From NCBI GenBank assembly GCA_004519485.1, contig CP038124.1:186001-250000 (forward strand): a stretch of 64,000 nt of DNA. Direction: 5' to 3'. This document shows positions 47,927 through 58,751 of this stretch, one piece after another. The stretch comes from Nannochloropsis oceanica. Lineage: Eukaryota > Sar > Eustigmatophyceae > Eustigmatales > Monodopsidaceae. Each line of letters starts with the position of its first letter. Position 1 is the stretch's first letter. The translations under genes were made by a program, and so were the position numbers. Under the pieces are notes generated by a model that was not told the origin of the DNA, ran no database searches, and saw only the letters and a program-made list of their open reading frames with translations.

Positions 47927-49250
47927 TCACTCCTCCACCACCTTGCTCAGCCACGCCAGCAAGTCAGCCTCCTTCTCCTTCAAAAAGAAATGCCCCCCCG
48001 GAAACGTCTTTATCTGAATCCCCGACGTGGTATACCTTTCCCACTCCGGCAGTTGCTCGGGAGGAGAACGGGGGTCATCTACCCCACCGATCACCCACAG
48101 GGGCGTGTGAACCTTCTCAGCGGACTCGTTCAAGACGTATCTGTCCATACAGAGGTGGTCCATCTTAATTCCAGCCAGCACTGAGGAGATCAGGAGCTGT
48201 ATTTGTGATAGTCAATGGGGGAGAGTGTGGTAATTATCGATTATTTTCGTTTTCAGGGAATGTGTCTTTTGTTCTCCTCCACCCCTGAAGCAGCTTTTTT
48301 GCATGATTTTCATGCTCGATTTTTCTATCCTTCCCTCCGTGATACCTTATCCTTAGCCATCTCCTTGGTCATCCCTCCACAGTCGACCATGCTCTGGATC
48401 ATCTCGTCATCGTCCTCCTTGTAGTAGGACATGGGGAAGCCCCACCTAGGTTTTTGAAAGGTTGAAGTGTAAAGAGTAAAATGGACGATGGTTTGGAGCG
48501 TTGCCTGGTCCACATTTATTTTGTTCTCGTCCCATGCCTCATCTTTTCTTGCCATATACTCCCCTCTACCCTTTATACCACCCACGTACCGATGCAACGG
48601 CCGACATCCCCCAAACACGCACATCTTCGGCACATAGTTGTACTCCTGCTTCATCACCCGAGCCACATGAAGACCAACCATAGCCCCAAATGAATGCCCA
48701 AAAATTACTAGTGGGATTTGAGACGCGTAATACCCGAGGACAGAGCAAGCCTGTGCAATTTTCTTCGCAAGGAGATTGACGTCATGGATCGGTTTGTCAT
48801 TGAAGCGGGCGTTGCGTGCCGGCAGCTCCACCTTGACCACCTCCACCGTCTTCAAATCCCAATTCTTAAACACCCCCGAATTGCTCCCCGCCCACCCTAG
48901 ACAAATCATTCGAGCCTTAGCTCCACCCACACACTTTCCGTTCGACAAGAGCCACTTTTGCGCGACGGCTTCGGTCATGATGGCTGCACGACGCTGAGCT
49001 TGCAAAACAGGCTGTGCTGTCGCCATTGGCGCAGATTTGGCAGCTTTGGCTTCGGCGGTATGGGCTTCGAGCGCCTTAATGACTTGTGGAGGCACACAGC
49101 AAGATGGTCCACAACCTGGAGGGAGGGAGGGAGGAAGGAAGTAAGGGAGGGTAGGGACAATTGCGCAAGCGAGCATCTTTATTGCGAGGATTACCGAGGG
49201 AAGGTAGGGAGGGAAGAGTAAATAATCAAACAGTATGTTCACTTACCCAT
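47927..49250 (-). CDS. Type II thioesterase (alpha/beta hydrolase) with predicted N-terminal acylation
   Basis: Four exons: 49250-49247, 49115-48590, 48445-48346, 48196-47927; 299 aa. The first coding exon is just ATGG. Its splice to GT|TGT yields MGCGPSCCVPPQ: Gly2 and Ser6 fit the N-myristoylation consensus, and Cys3/7/8 are likely palmitoylation sites. The body is a GrsT/TesA-type thioesterase: ICLGWAGSNSGVF (oxyanion region), FGHSFGAMVGLH (nucleophile Ser, ~143), GGVDDP (Asp) and PGGHFFL (His), completing the triad. Such enzymes normally remove wrong acyl groups from carrier proteins of polyketide or peptide synthases. Here a membrane-anchored acyl-thioesterase or lipid hydrolase is possible. 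The split at CAT CG|GTACGT...CTAG|G removes a non-homologous stretch and restores the expected family spacing. Confidence 0.82.
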
Positions 49251-49666
49251 TTTTTCGATGTTGGTAGGTCGTCCTCGATTTGTGAGGCGGCTTTGGTGTT
49301 CTTGCTCGGAGGACCGATGCCCTGCTCTTCGTATGTCGATCACAGAGAGCTATTTGTCGTTAAGAAATGCGCTGCTTGAGTTGGATATTCGCTTGAAGAC
49401 GGGGATCATGCGCATGTGAGAAGAGATATCGAGTGTGTTGCTCAGGCGACGGATGAGCTTGCAACGGCTTCTTGACCAGAACGGCGTTTCACACTGAAGT
49501 GGCAACGGCCCTCTCCCCCATTTGCTCCTTGTATGTTGTGTTGTTTGTGGCATGCTCTTGCTCCTGGGTTATGTATGAAAGTACATACCTCACTTCCCTT
49601 AGGCTCAAACCCCTTTGACATTGCCAGCCTGAGCTGCGTTTCCCCGGATGTCCTGCACCCACCATC
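49251..49666. promoter_or_regulatory. Divergent intergenic region (thioesterase / MYB)
   Basis: 416 bp separate the thioesterase start from the proposed first coding exon of the MYB gene. It should hold both promoters and the thioesterase 5' UTR. No specific site was assigned. Confidence 0.4.
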
Positions 49667-52572
49667 ATGTCTTTTGAGTTCGAACTCGACGGAATCCGTT
49701 GGACATTATTGCACCCCTTCGTCTTCAACAGCATCTACGGAACTCTGACAAGGACTGAACCTGCCCCTCCCCGCACCAGGAACGGAAGTATAACAGGCAA
49801 ACGCCCAGCTTCAAGCGATCGGTACGCAGACACATTGACCATGGTTGCGCCCGCGTTTGTTCCTCAAAGTAAGTACTTGCCCTGCCCTCATCAAGGGAGG
49901 CACGGAATGGAACGTTACGTTGCGCCGTTTCTACCCCTACGCCCTCCCTTGCTAGAAGTTGCTGTACACACACCAGGCACTGCATGCAGCACACATGAAG
50001 CACTTCCATTCTATCTTTGATGACCATGCTAATTCAGTAGTGGCTGTCCACTTGTGACCTTGCCTCTGGCCTTCCCCTATGTCCCTTTACCAACGGCTTC
50101 TTGATAGGTTGGTTACCATCGCAAGTCCCCCGCTGACCCACGACTCATATCTTCCCACACCGCACACACGCAAACACGCGCATGCATACAGGCCGGCCCA
50201 TTTTCTCTCCCCCCGCAGCCGCCGGTTCCTTTATCCTTCCTTCTTGTCCTCCTCCTGCTGCAGGGGCCATCCACGCCGCAATTGCACTAGCAACTGACAT
50301 TCCCTCTTCTTCTTCTTCTTCTTCTTCTTCTTCTTCTTCTTCTTCTTCTTCTTCTTCTTCTTCTTCTTCTTCTTCTTCTTCTTTTTCTTCTATGTTGTCT
50401 CAAAATCGGAAGCGCAAATCTAGTAAAGGAGAGGAGACGATGCCGGAGGACGGGAGACAGGAAGATAAAGCAGCAGCAGCAGCGGAAGGGCAGGGTGCCC
50501 GTTTCTGGTTTGAGGAACATGATGAAAAGTTGCGGGCAGCTGTCATGGTGGAGGGTCCTCGGAACTGGAAGAAGATCGCTGAAGATTATTTTGGGAATGA
50601 ATACAACGATACGCAATGCTTGAATCGGTGGTTCAAGGTCTTACGGCCAGGGTTGATTAAGGGCCCATGGACAGTGGAGGAGGACGCGATTATCGTTCAA
50701 TGTATGCAAAGCGGTTTGACGAAATGGGCTGACATTGCAGGGCGTATCCCTGGACGACTAGGAAAGCAATGCCGGGAACGTTGGTTGAATCACCTGGACC
50801 CGAATGTGAAAAAAGATGCCTGGACTTTTGAAGAAGACGCCATCCTCGTCGAAGGTCAGAAGCGTTATGGTAATGCTTGGGCTACGATTGCAAAATTGTT
50901 GCCCGGTAGGTCAGAGAATGCAATCAAGAATAGGTGGAATTCAGCAACACACTCTAAGATGCGACACGCACGAGGCCGCCCTGCTACGGGCTCTGCAGTT
51001 GCCGGCGCCACTGGCTGTGAACGCTCTGCAGTTCCCCGTCCCTATCCCTCTCCTCCAGCATGCCCTCAGTGGGACTATGCTCTCGAGGTTTCCATGGTAC
51101 AATCCTACTGTAGACATCTCCTCTCCTCATCGTCTTCCTCTAAAGCAGCCGCAGAACCAGCAGCAGCAGCAGCAGCAGCACCGGCTGCCTCACCAGCAGC
51201 GACACCAGCAGCGACACCAGCAGCGTGGAACTATACCTCTCCGACGGCCAAGATGATGACAGCCCCCTTAGAAGAAATCTCGGATTTTATCCCTTGTGTT
51301 ATGAATGCCCTACAGCAAGCCAAGCCCACGACATATGGTTTCATCGTCTCCTCATCCCCCTCTTCCTCCTCCTCGCCCTTCCCATCCTTCCATCTAAGTT
51401 CCTCTCAGCTGAAGTCTCTGCATGCCCGTCTTTGGGTAGCCCTAGAAAAAGAGGCTCATCGCCAAGGACCCGACAGCTGTCTCTACCACACTGTCTCTCG
51501 AGCAACCAATAAGAAAAGGATGAAGCAGTCGACATTCCTGGAAGCATCTGATGCCGGGACTTTAACGTGTTCGTCTCTCAGCGTAGGTGGAACAGGGCGC
51601 CAAAAGCACGAATCGTCGACAGTCCTTTCTGCAGCCGCCGCACCAGGCACCTTCACTTCTCCTCTCGTGGCAGCTCCATCAAGCAAGGTGACGACGGTAA
51701 CAGAGAATTGCAAGGAAACAGAGGCTGCAGTGTCCGTCGTGCTTGGACAAGGAAGGCCGAAGGACGTGTGCGAGGCTGCTGCACCTCCTGCTGCTCGTTC
51801 GCCCCCTCCTCCTCGAAAGCAGCAGCAAGCAGCAGAGGCCGTGTCATTTCTCCGTGATCATCGTCATCCCCGGCCCCAGCAGCAGCACCACCACGGTCGG
51901 CCTCATGATGAGGAGGATAGTATATCTTCCATTTCGGCAATGAGCTCAGAAGCCAGCGTTGGGGACACGGAAGATGAGCAAGAGGAAACCAGTCCCAGAC
52001 CAAAGGCACACATTTCTCTTACTGTCCCCCATAATGCCGCCAACCCCGCACCTTCCCACTCCTCTCCCTCCTCTTCTTCTTCGTTCTCGGCCGTGGAGGA
52101 GCACAGTGGATTGCAAAGCCTGGCTTCGGCTGTCAGCTCTCTCTGTACCCCCATGTCCATGGATGGCAACACCGATCACGGCCGCGGCAGCATTAGCACC
52201 TGTAAGCTTGCCTTATCATCCTTTCCCCAAAAGAAGAAGAAGAAGCAGCAGCAGCAGCAGCAGCAGCAGCAACTGCAGTCTGGAGCGTCAAAGCCTTTGT
52301 TGGTGCCCTCTCAGTGCATGCGTGATGTCATTTCCTTGCTCTTCTTTGCGGTGCGACAGGAAGAGGATGGGGCGCGTCGAGGACTGCTTCAAGACGCTCT
52401 CCATGCGGCCACTCAGGAGGTACCGGCCATGGTAAATTTGGTGGAGGGAGTACTAGGATGTACTGGTAGTGGTTTTAGCTTGACGAATGAGGATGATCGT
52501 TTGTTCTTGTTGGACCACCTCATGACGGCGACTCATAGGGGGGTGTTTGGACCTAGGAGCCACCATTGGTAG
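49667..52572 (+). CDS. Three-repeat MYB transcription factor (3R-MYB, c-Myb type)
   Basis: Proposed exons are 49667-49868 and 50219-52572 (851 aa), joined by a phase-1 intron with a GTAAGT donor and a CCCCCCGCAG acceptor. A safer minimal protein starts at ATG 50392 (726 aa). Three MYB repeats follow: R1 ([13 protein letters not shown]...[10 protein letters not shown]...[10 protein letters not shown]), R2 ([18 protein letters not shown]...[14 protein letters not shown]) and R3 ([20 protein letters not shown]...NAIKNRWNS). All carry the spaced Trp residues. [10 protein letters not shown] is the hallmark of c-Myb/plant 3R-MYB proteins, which control G2/M cell-cycle genes in the nucleus; that target set is inferred. 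The rest is Ser/Ala/Gln/His-rich, with a helical C-terminal segment (~50 residues). If the upstream exon is used, a TCT repeat is translated as about 26-31 Ser before residue 125. Confidence 0.85.
50304..50391 (+). repeat. (TCT)n microsatellite at the 5' end of the MYB gene
   Basis: About 26 TCT units plus imperfect flanks directly before ATG 50392. It is either poly-Ser coding or a pyrimidine-rich leader, depending on the start codon used. Confidence 0.93.
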
Positions 52573-53213
52573 CATAGAGGAGGATGTCGATGGCGGAAGA
52601 TACGTGCCGTGATAGGGTGTAGTAGTGGTGGTAGTTGAGTCTATTGATTATTTTTTATTGCTATATTTATGAGCAAAGAGAATATGTAAGGCACCGCACA
52701 CGTGCATTAGATCTATACAAGCAAGCAAGGAGTATGTGCGAGGATGCGTGTAGAAACATAGGAAAGGATCTCTTCAGTGAAGGGAGAGTTTTCTCCCTCT
52801 GGTCACTGTTGAAAAGAAAATGACCCAAGCCCCGTGTGCACTTAGTCGTCCGCCAATCCACAGATAAATCACGTAAAAGAAAAAAAATGTGACCCGCAAT
52901 TCTGGTGTTTGGTTGGTTGTGGTGCTGCCTGCAATCCTTGTAGCGGGGCCGTTGCAGTCTCCCAAAGTGAGTCGGATTCGATTTGAGGGGCCAGCAGATG
53001 CCCTTTCTTATGCTCCTCACTGATGTACCGAAACTCGTGGAGGCTTCTTGAATAAGTATGTGCGGAGAGCAATAAACGATCGCCGGAACATATCTGTATC
53101 CTCGGAAATTGGGGATACCCGGAGGTCTCCGGAGGCACTCTTCACCGCACCATAAACACAGACAAATAAACCTGACCAAACCCCAACTGCGCTTACAACC
53201 ATAGGGAACACAC
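52573..53213. other. Intergenic region between MYB and APH-HAD genes
   Basis: The 641 bp hold the 3' UTR of the MYB gene and the promoter of the next plus-strand gene. The minus-strand open frames here have no splice or domain support. Confidence 0.45.
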
Positions 53214-55463
53214 ATGGATCCCGTCCAGGTGGCCTCACTGGAGCGGTATTTGCCCCAAGTTCTCCCCGCAGCACTTCTGCGTTCCCCGGCCTCTTCACCG
53301 ACCTCCTTCCCCCTGCCTCCCCTCAAGATCAGAGCCACCATACTTGAAGGCGGCCAGAGCAACCCCACGTTTCTACTCACGCTGCAGCCGTCAGGGGATC
53401 GTATCGTGCTGAGAAAGAAACCGGCACTTGTCAAGGTGGCGTCGGCGCACGCAGTAGAGAGGGAATACCGGGTGCTCCAAGCCTTGCAACATTCGGCCGT
53501 GCCCGTCCCACCAGTCTACCTCTTATGCGATGATGCCTCGATAGTGGGTACTCCCTTTTACCTTATGGGTTTTGTCGAAGGGCGTGTTTTTCGCGACCCG
53601 ACCTTGCCAGGCGTAAAGGATCCAAAGGAGAGGAGGGAGTGCTTCCAGGCCATGCTGGAGACATTAGCCGCTATTCATACAGTAGATTGGCGGGGAAGGG
53701 GCCTGGGGACTTTTGGAAAGCCGGAAGTTGGTTATTTTGGTCGGCAGCTTAAGAGACTGAAAAGTGTGATGGAGAAGCAGGCGGAGGACGCGGGTTACTT
53801 TCCCGGATCAAGGGAGTTAAGTGAGGATATGCTAAGGGTGGTAGCACAACCTGGAGGGGCAGTGAGGGATGATGAGACTTGTTTGGTGCATGGCGATTAT
53901 AAGGTAAAGTATTTTCTTGAAAAGGGAGAGTGGGCGCGGGGGCGCGCGGGGGCGGGGGGGATATTGTCCAGGGATGCGTGATGGTTCTCCCTGCCCCCAT
54001 TCAAAGCTTGCATCCCACTACATAATCCTCACGCCGGCACGCGTACGAAACCCAAACACGTTGCTGTCTCTCTCGCACAGATAGATAATGTGGTCTTTCA
54101 CCCTAGTGAGCCGCGGGTCGTCGCTGTGCTCGACTGGGAGCTTTCTACCCTTGGGCATCCCATGGCCGACCTCGCCAATCTCTCAATGATGTTTTTTGTC
54201 CCTTCGGTCCCTCACTCCCCGGTCTCGGGCTTGCTAGGGCTAGAGTTAGACCAGTTAGGCATCCCAGATGAAGAGGATTTGGTGAAAGAGTACTGCCAGC
54301 TGGTAGGGAGGAAGCCTCCGGGGAGGGAGTGGAGGTTCTACACGGCCTTCTTGTTCTTCAAGAATGTGGTGGTCTTGCAAGGGGTCGAGGCGAGAAGGCG
54401 ACAGGGCGTGGCCTCATCAAAGCTGGCTGTGAAACTTCTAGATCTAGCTCCGATTCTGGTGCAGATTGCGGCACAGCATTTGGAGGAGGCGCAAGAAGCT
54501 GGAGGAGGAGGAGGAGGAGAAGGAGGAGGAGGAGGAGGAGGAGGAGGAATTAGAGTAAGCAACACAGCAGGAGTAGCAGAAGGAGCAAACTTTCCTTCTC
54601 CACACCTTCAAGAACTACCACAAGGACAAGTCGACGGTATCTCGACCGTAGTCTTTGACTGGGGCGGGGTCCTGACCTCCCTCTCCCCCCTCTCCTCTAT
54701 TCGCGACTTCGAAGCCTCTCACAACCTCCCCAAGGGCTACATAAGTATCGCCATCCACGCAGCAGGCGACGCCCACGGCCTGTTCCAACGGGTAGAGCGA
54801 GGCGAATTGCCTCTAGATGACTCGTCGCTGCGAGCTTGGGAGGTTGAACTAACCTCTCTCAAGTCCCATCAAGCTTATGCTGCAGTAGCCGAACGTTTCT
54901 CAGGAATGAAAGCGCAAGATCTTCCCTCCTCTTTTTTCCCCCGTCGTCTCGATACCCGTTCCATGTTCCGGCATATTATCGAGGCTTCTGTCACAATAGA
55001 CCCAAGCATGCTTGCCGCTGTGCGGGCCCTGCGTGCCGCCGGTTTTCGAACAGCAGTACTGACAAATGATTTTCGAGTCGCCCCTGGTGTTTTTTCTTCA
55101 GCTCACGAGAGGGAAGCTTGGCTATGGGCACGGTTGGACATTATGGGGCGTGTGCTGAATGATCGTAGCTTGTTTGAGGTCGTCGTGTCGTCGGCGGCGA
55201 CCCGGGCCCGTAAGCCGGAGCAGCGTGTGTATGAAGTGCTGTTTGAAGCATTGGGTCTGCCGATGAGCAGCGCAAACCAGATTTTGTTCTTGGACGACAT
55301 TGGTCGTAACCTCAAGGCAGCCCAGGCCCTGGGGATTCGGACGGTTCTTGTGACGGACGAGAACCGTGAGCAGGTGGTGGCGGCATTAAAGGGGCTTGCA
55401 AGATCAAGGTTGCAAGCAAAAGCAGGAGGGGGGAGGTTGACGGAGCGGGGATCACGACTGTAG
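53214..55463 (+). CDS. APH-HAD fusion protein (ACAD10/11-related) ending in peroxisomal signal SRL
   Basis: Two exons, 53214-53903 and 54081-55463 (phase 0); 690 aa. Residues ~30-350 form an aminoglycoside phosphotransferase/ACAD11-type kinase fold. It has a GGQSNPTF nucleotide-loop region, VLRKKP (Lys), the Brenner motif LVHGDYKIDNVVFHP and metal-binding AVLDWELSTLGHP. After a poly-Gly linker (~375-395), residues ~417-665 are a HAD hydrolase of the epoxide-hydrolase N-terminal type: VVFDWGGVL, TNDF (~557), ARKPEQRVYE (~606) and ILFLDDIGRN (~637). The first motif has Gly for the second Asp, as in many relatives. Animal ACAD10 carries HAD then APH then an acyl-CoA dehydrogenase that degrades 4-hydroxy acids; here the order is APH then HAD and the dehydrogenase is absent. 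The C-terminal Ser-Arg-Leu is a canonical PTS1, so import by PEX5 is expected. Hydroxy-fatty-acid breakdown is inference. Confidence 0.88.
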
Positions 55464-56078
55464 GGGACGCCACATGCAAGGCAAAGGACGAAATGAAGAT
55501 GACTAAAAACAAAAATAATAATACCAAAGTACATATTTGTCCAGGCGAGGACTCTTGAAAAGCGCGGGCGAGAAGCAAGTGGAAAATTTGAGGCGATTCT
55601 CCGAACCCATATGTTCTTTGCGGGTCTTCTTGCCTTTTTTGAATTTCTTGGCGTGCTTGCATGCTTGCTTGCTGGCTTGAACTGCTGCCTTACCTCTCCA
55701 GTGCACGACACGCAACTGCACACACAACACGCGCATGCAGGCCAGCCTTGCAGCCGTTGCAACACTTCTTCAGCGATCGTGGGCGTGTGGGCGAGCAGCA
55801 GCACACGAGGGAGGCCCATCACCCCCTGCATGTGCATTCTTGCCTTCTTAGGATTATATCCAGCCGGCCGCCGGCCAAAAACATCTGTTTTGGCCATATC
55901 TACACACACAGCACATGACACCTTACATTCTTCTTCTCCCATGCTGGTCACAATAACCTGAGACGCTTGGTGCCGCATTCAAATTTGCAATGGGCCTGCC
56001 TCATACCCACTCACAGAAAACACATGGTCCCTTTCCTCACCCCACATTCCCCACAGCGACAAAAAACCAACAAGAACC
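55464..56078. other. Intergenic region
   Basis: The 615 bp between two plus-strand genes have the right half acting as the promoter of the hydroxylase-like gene. The long minus-strand frame spanning 55103-55978 is antisense to the HAD domain and then runs into this region; it has no domain. Confidence 0.45.
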
Positions 56079-57446
56079 ATGCGCTTCACCGCGACGGTGC
56101 TGCTGCTCCTACCTGCGGCCTCGCAAGCTGTGCATCATTTTAAGGAGCTCAACAGCATTCAAGACTTGGAGTTGCTGGGCCTGATCAACAAGGATAGAGG
56201 CATGGCCCAGAAGCACCTCCTCCTCGGCTTCAGCAACGCGGAATGCGTCGACAAAGTGCGCAACGTCGGCTTTCCTTACGATTACGCCGCGTTGGGGGAG
56301 CACGTGGAGACGGGGGAAGTCATGCTGGAACGGGACGATGAGCTCGCCCGAGCGTATAACATCACGGAGTGCAACCAATACGTTTATGTCCCCCGTGGCG
56401 GCGACGTCCGCACCGACTTTGACGTGCTTAGCGCCCATGACAAGCTGCAATTGCATAATTGGCTTTTTACGCACCTGGCTATCGAGATTGAGATTGTAAA
56501 TGACTTGCCTTTTGACGTCTCGATTAAGTGGGAGGACACCGGCCGCCGTGAAGGCCCACACGATCTTATCGCCATCCCTCGGGGGAAGTCAGCCTCGGTC
56601 CACACCTTTGAATCGCACCACCTTCGCTTCGTTAGCCACCAGCCTGGGGCGGGGTCGGAGACTTTCTTGCGTGTGCGTGTTGATGGGTCAGAGACGACGT
56701 TGCGGCTTTCGGATTACCTTTCTAATGACGCTTCTAGGCAATGTGCCAATCCCCTCGACTGCTCTGCAGGTGCAACGGGCGCACTGCCCAAGAACGTGAA
56801 TAACGAACATGGGTCCTCGGATGACATCCAAACAGCAGTGGAAGATATGGAAATCTGGCGAAATCGAGACAGCGAAAACCGAGCCCGAGTCATCCGCAAT
56901 GAAAACCAACCACAAACCAAACCCCGGTACACGCCATTGGGCTTCAAAAGAGCGCGTATTCCCGACGATATCTACAAAATGATGCTCCATAGGTACAATA
57001 CCGGCGAGCGTATCTCGGAGCCATGGCCTAAATCAGATTGTCACACCAATTTTTTCGAGGCCCCCTCCACGATGGTCTACCTGACCGACGCGGAAAAAAA
57101 CCAAATTTTCGCGGCAATGAAGCCGGTTCTGAGTGAGTGGGCGGGGGGGGTGAACTTATTTCCGACTTCTGTGTATGGTGTGAGGATCTACCACAACGGT
57201 TCGTGGTTGAGGGAGCATGTGGACACGGGGGACACGCACATTATTAGTGCCATTATGAACATCGCTCAGGACGTAGAGGAGGATTGGCTGTTGACCTTTA
57301 TCGACCACAATGGGGACAGGCATTTCATTACCTTGGAACCAGGGGATGCGTTGTACTATGAATCGGCCTCGTGCTTGCATGGGAGGCCTGTAGCCTTCAA
57401 GGGCTCTTTCTTTGCGAATGCCTTTGTGCATTTCAAGGTGGTTTAG
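56079..57446 (+). CDS. Secreted 2OG-Fe(II) dioxygenase (prolyl 4-hydroxylase-like) with VHL-like beta domain
   Basis: Single exon, 455 aa. A clear signal peptide (MRFTATVLLLLPAASQA) directs it to the secretory path. Residues ~131-215 (IEIVNDLPFDVSIKWEDTG, then IPRGKSASVHTFESHHLRFV) follow the strand order of the VHL beta domain (I..N.....V...W.d.....PG....h.f..H). The C-terminal ~100 residues are a double-stranded beta-helix oxygenase: YGVRIYHNGSWLREHVDTGD carries the iron-binding H-x-D, and CLHGRPVAFKGSFFANAFVH carries the distal His. The family uses 2-oxoglutarate and O2 to hydroxylate proline or similar residues; ER/Golgi cell-wall or glycoproteins are probable targets. The Lys that normally binds 2-oxoglutarate ~11 residues after the His is shifted. 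The middle (~230-300) is linker-like. Substrate and the role of the VHL-like part are inferred. Confidence 0.8.
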   Translation: MRFTATVLLLLPAASQAVHHFKELNSIQDLELLGLINKDRGMAQKHLLLGFSNAECVDKVRNVGFPYDYAALGEHVETGEVMLERDDELARAYNITECNQYVYVPRGGDVRTDFDVLSAHDKLQLHNWLFTHLAIEIEIVNDLPFDVSIKWEDTGRREGPHDLIAIPRGKSASVHTFESHHLRFVSHQPGAGSETFLRVRVDGSETTLRLSDYLSNDASRQCANPLDCSAGATGALPKNVNNEHGSSDDIQTAVEDMEIWRNRDSENRARVIRNENQPQTKPRYTPLGFKRARIPDDIYKMMLHRYNTGERISEPWPKSDCHTNFFEAPSTMVYLTDAEKNQIFAAMKPVLSEWAGGVNLFPTSVYGVRIYHNGSWLREHVDTGDTHIISAIMNIAQDVEEDWLLTFIDHNGDRHFITLEPGDALYYESASCLHGRPVAFKGSFFANAFVHFKVV

Positions 57447-58751
57447 AAGGAGGAGAGAGGAGGAGTGGTGGGGTGAACCAAAGGAAGGATGAACAGAGCG
57501 GATAGGCCGCTCCCCCCCCTAGCTCTCTGTATTTCTTCTTCCATTGGCAAAGCGGTAGCATACATACATGCATGTAAAGAAAAGAACTCAAAAAGAAGGG
57601 AAGAGAGGGAAGGAGAGAGAAAGAGAGCGTCCTACTTCGCGCACGGAAAGATAACATAAGGGTCGCAGCAGCCCAAGGACAGAAAGAGACGAGGAAACAC
57701 GCCTCGGCACCAAAGCCAAAACAATGGATAGGCAATAGACATGAGGAGGACGAAAAGTAAACAGAACAAAACGTGCAACACTTACGAGCAAAAAAATAGG
57801 ACAATTTGTTTCCTCTTTAAGAAGGGATGTACAGGCAGGCATATCGATGCTTCTTTGCCGTGATTTGATCATTTCACCGATAAAAATACGCGCATTCGGT
57901 CACCCATCCAATTGACTCCAAATCTGGTCGTGGAGGTGGAGGTGATGCGCCTATTTTTCCCCCTACATTTTTTCCCCACTTTTCTTCGCCGATTTTTTTA
58001 TAATTGTAGAGTATGGCATAGGGCATGCAGATCTTTTACTTCTTGTTTGTCGTCGTCGTCTTCTGGCCCTAGGGCGGGGGGGGGAGGAATGGAGGGCGGG
58101 ACAACACCAATGCGCGGGGAATCCAAAACAATCACACAGCCCAACAGAGGTGCTCGGGGCGACACGTACCGCGCCCAGATGACAAGGTACAAAGGGGGAG
58201 CTAGAAGCTGACTGGTGGGCGGCTTCTTGCTTATCGTCAATTGGTGTCATCGTGGGGGCGCATGACTGTAGGGGTGTTGGGGGAAGGGGAGGAGGAAAAG
58301 GAAGCAGGACCGCGCCATCACACACAAGATAACGGACCTCGTCAGCAGCTTGAGAGAGAGGATGAGGGAGACTGCTGGTGGCTTGTCGGCTCTTCTCAGA
58401 TCCGGCTACTGCGGGTAGGAAAGAAGGGGAGAGAGGGAGGGAGGAAGGAAGGGGATTTTTTTTTCTCTATCTGTTTTCGAAATTTGACTTCTGTATTGTC
58501 TATTTCTGTCATTCTCACTCACTCACACACTCATTCACACAACAATTATCTCACTCACTCACGCGCTGCCATGCAAGGGGCAGAGTATCGGTTATGACCC
58601 AACTAAATGCCTGTTGCACCGACATGCCAGCAGCCCACCGACACACACAACACGCAAAAATAAGCATGACTGCCCGAGCTGGCTTCAAGCTCGCGTCGAG
58701 GTAAAAAGACCTGGATAAAGGAGAATACAACATGGCTCAGGGCGCTTTGTC
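57447..58751. other. Convergent intergenic region (hydroxylase-like / DUF3605)
   Basis: 1.3 kb of presumed 3' untranslated and spacer sequence, with no open frame supported by splice sites or domains. A CA/TCACTCAC-rich stretch lies near 58510-58565. Confidence 0.45.

Noticed and set aside
53900-54080. Read-through extension of exon 1 of the APH-HAD gene (ending near 53981)
   Set aside because: The GTAAAG donor and CGCACAG acceptor restore the HGDYKIDN kinase motif exactly, so the read-through is intronic.
55103-55978. Minus-strand 291-codon frame
   Set aside because: Overlaps the catalytic part of the HAD domain in antisense and continues into intergenic DNA, with no recognisable domain.
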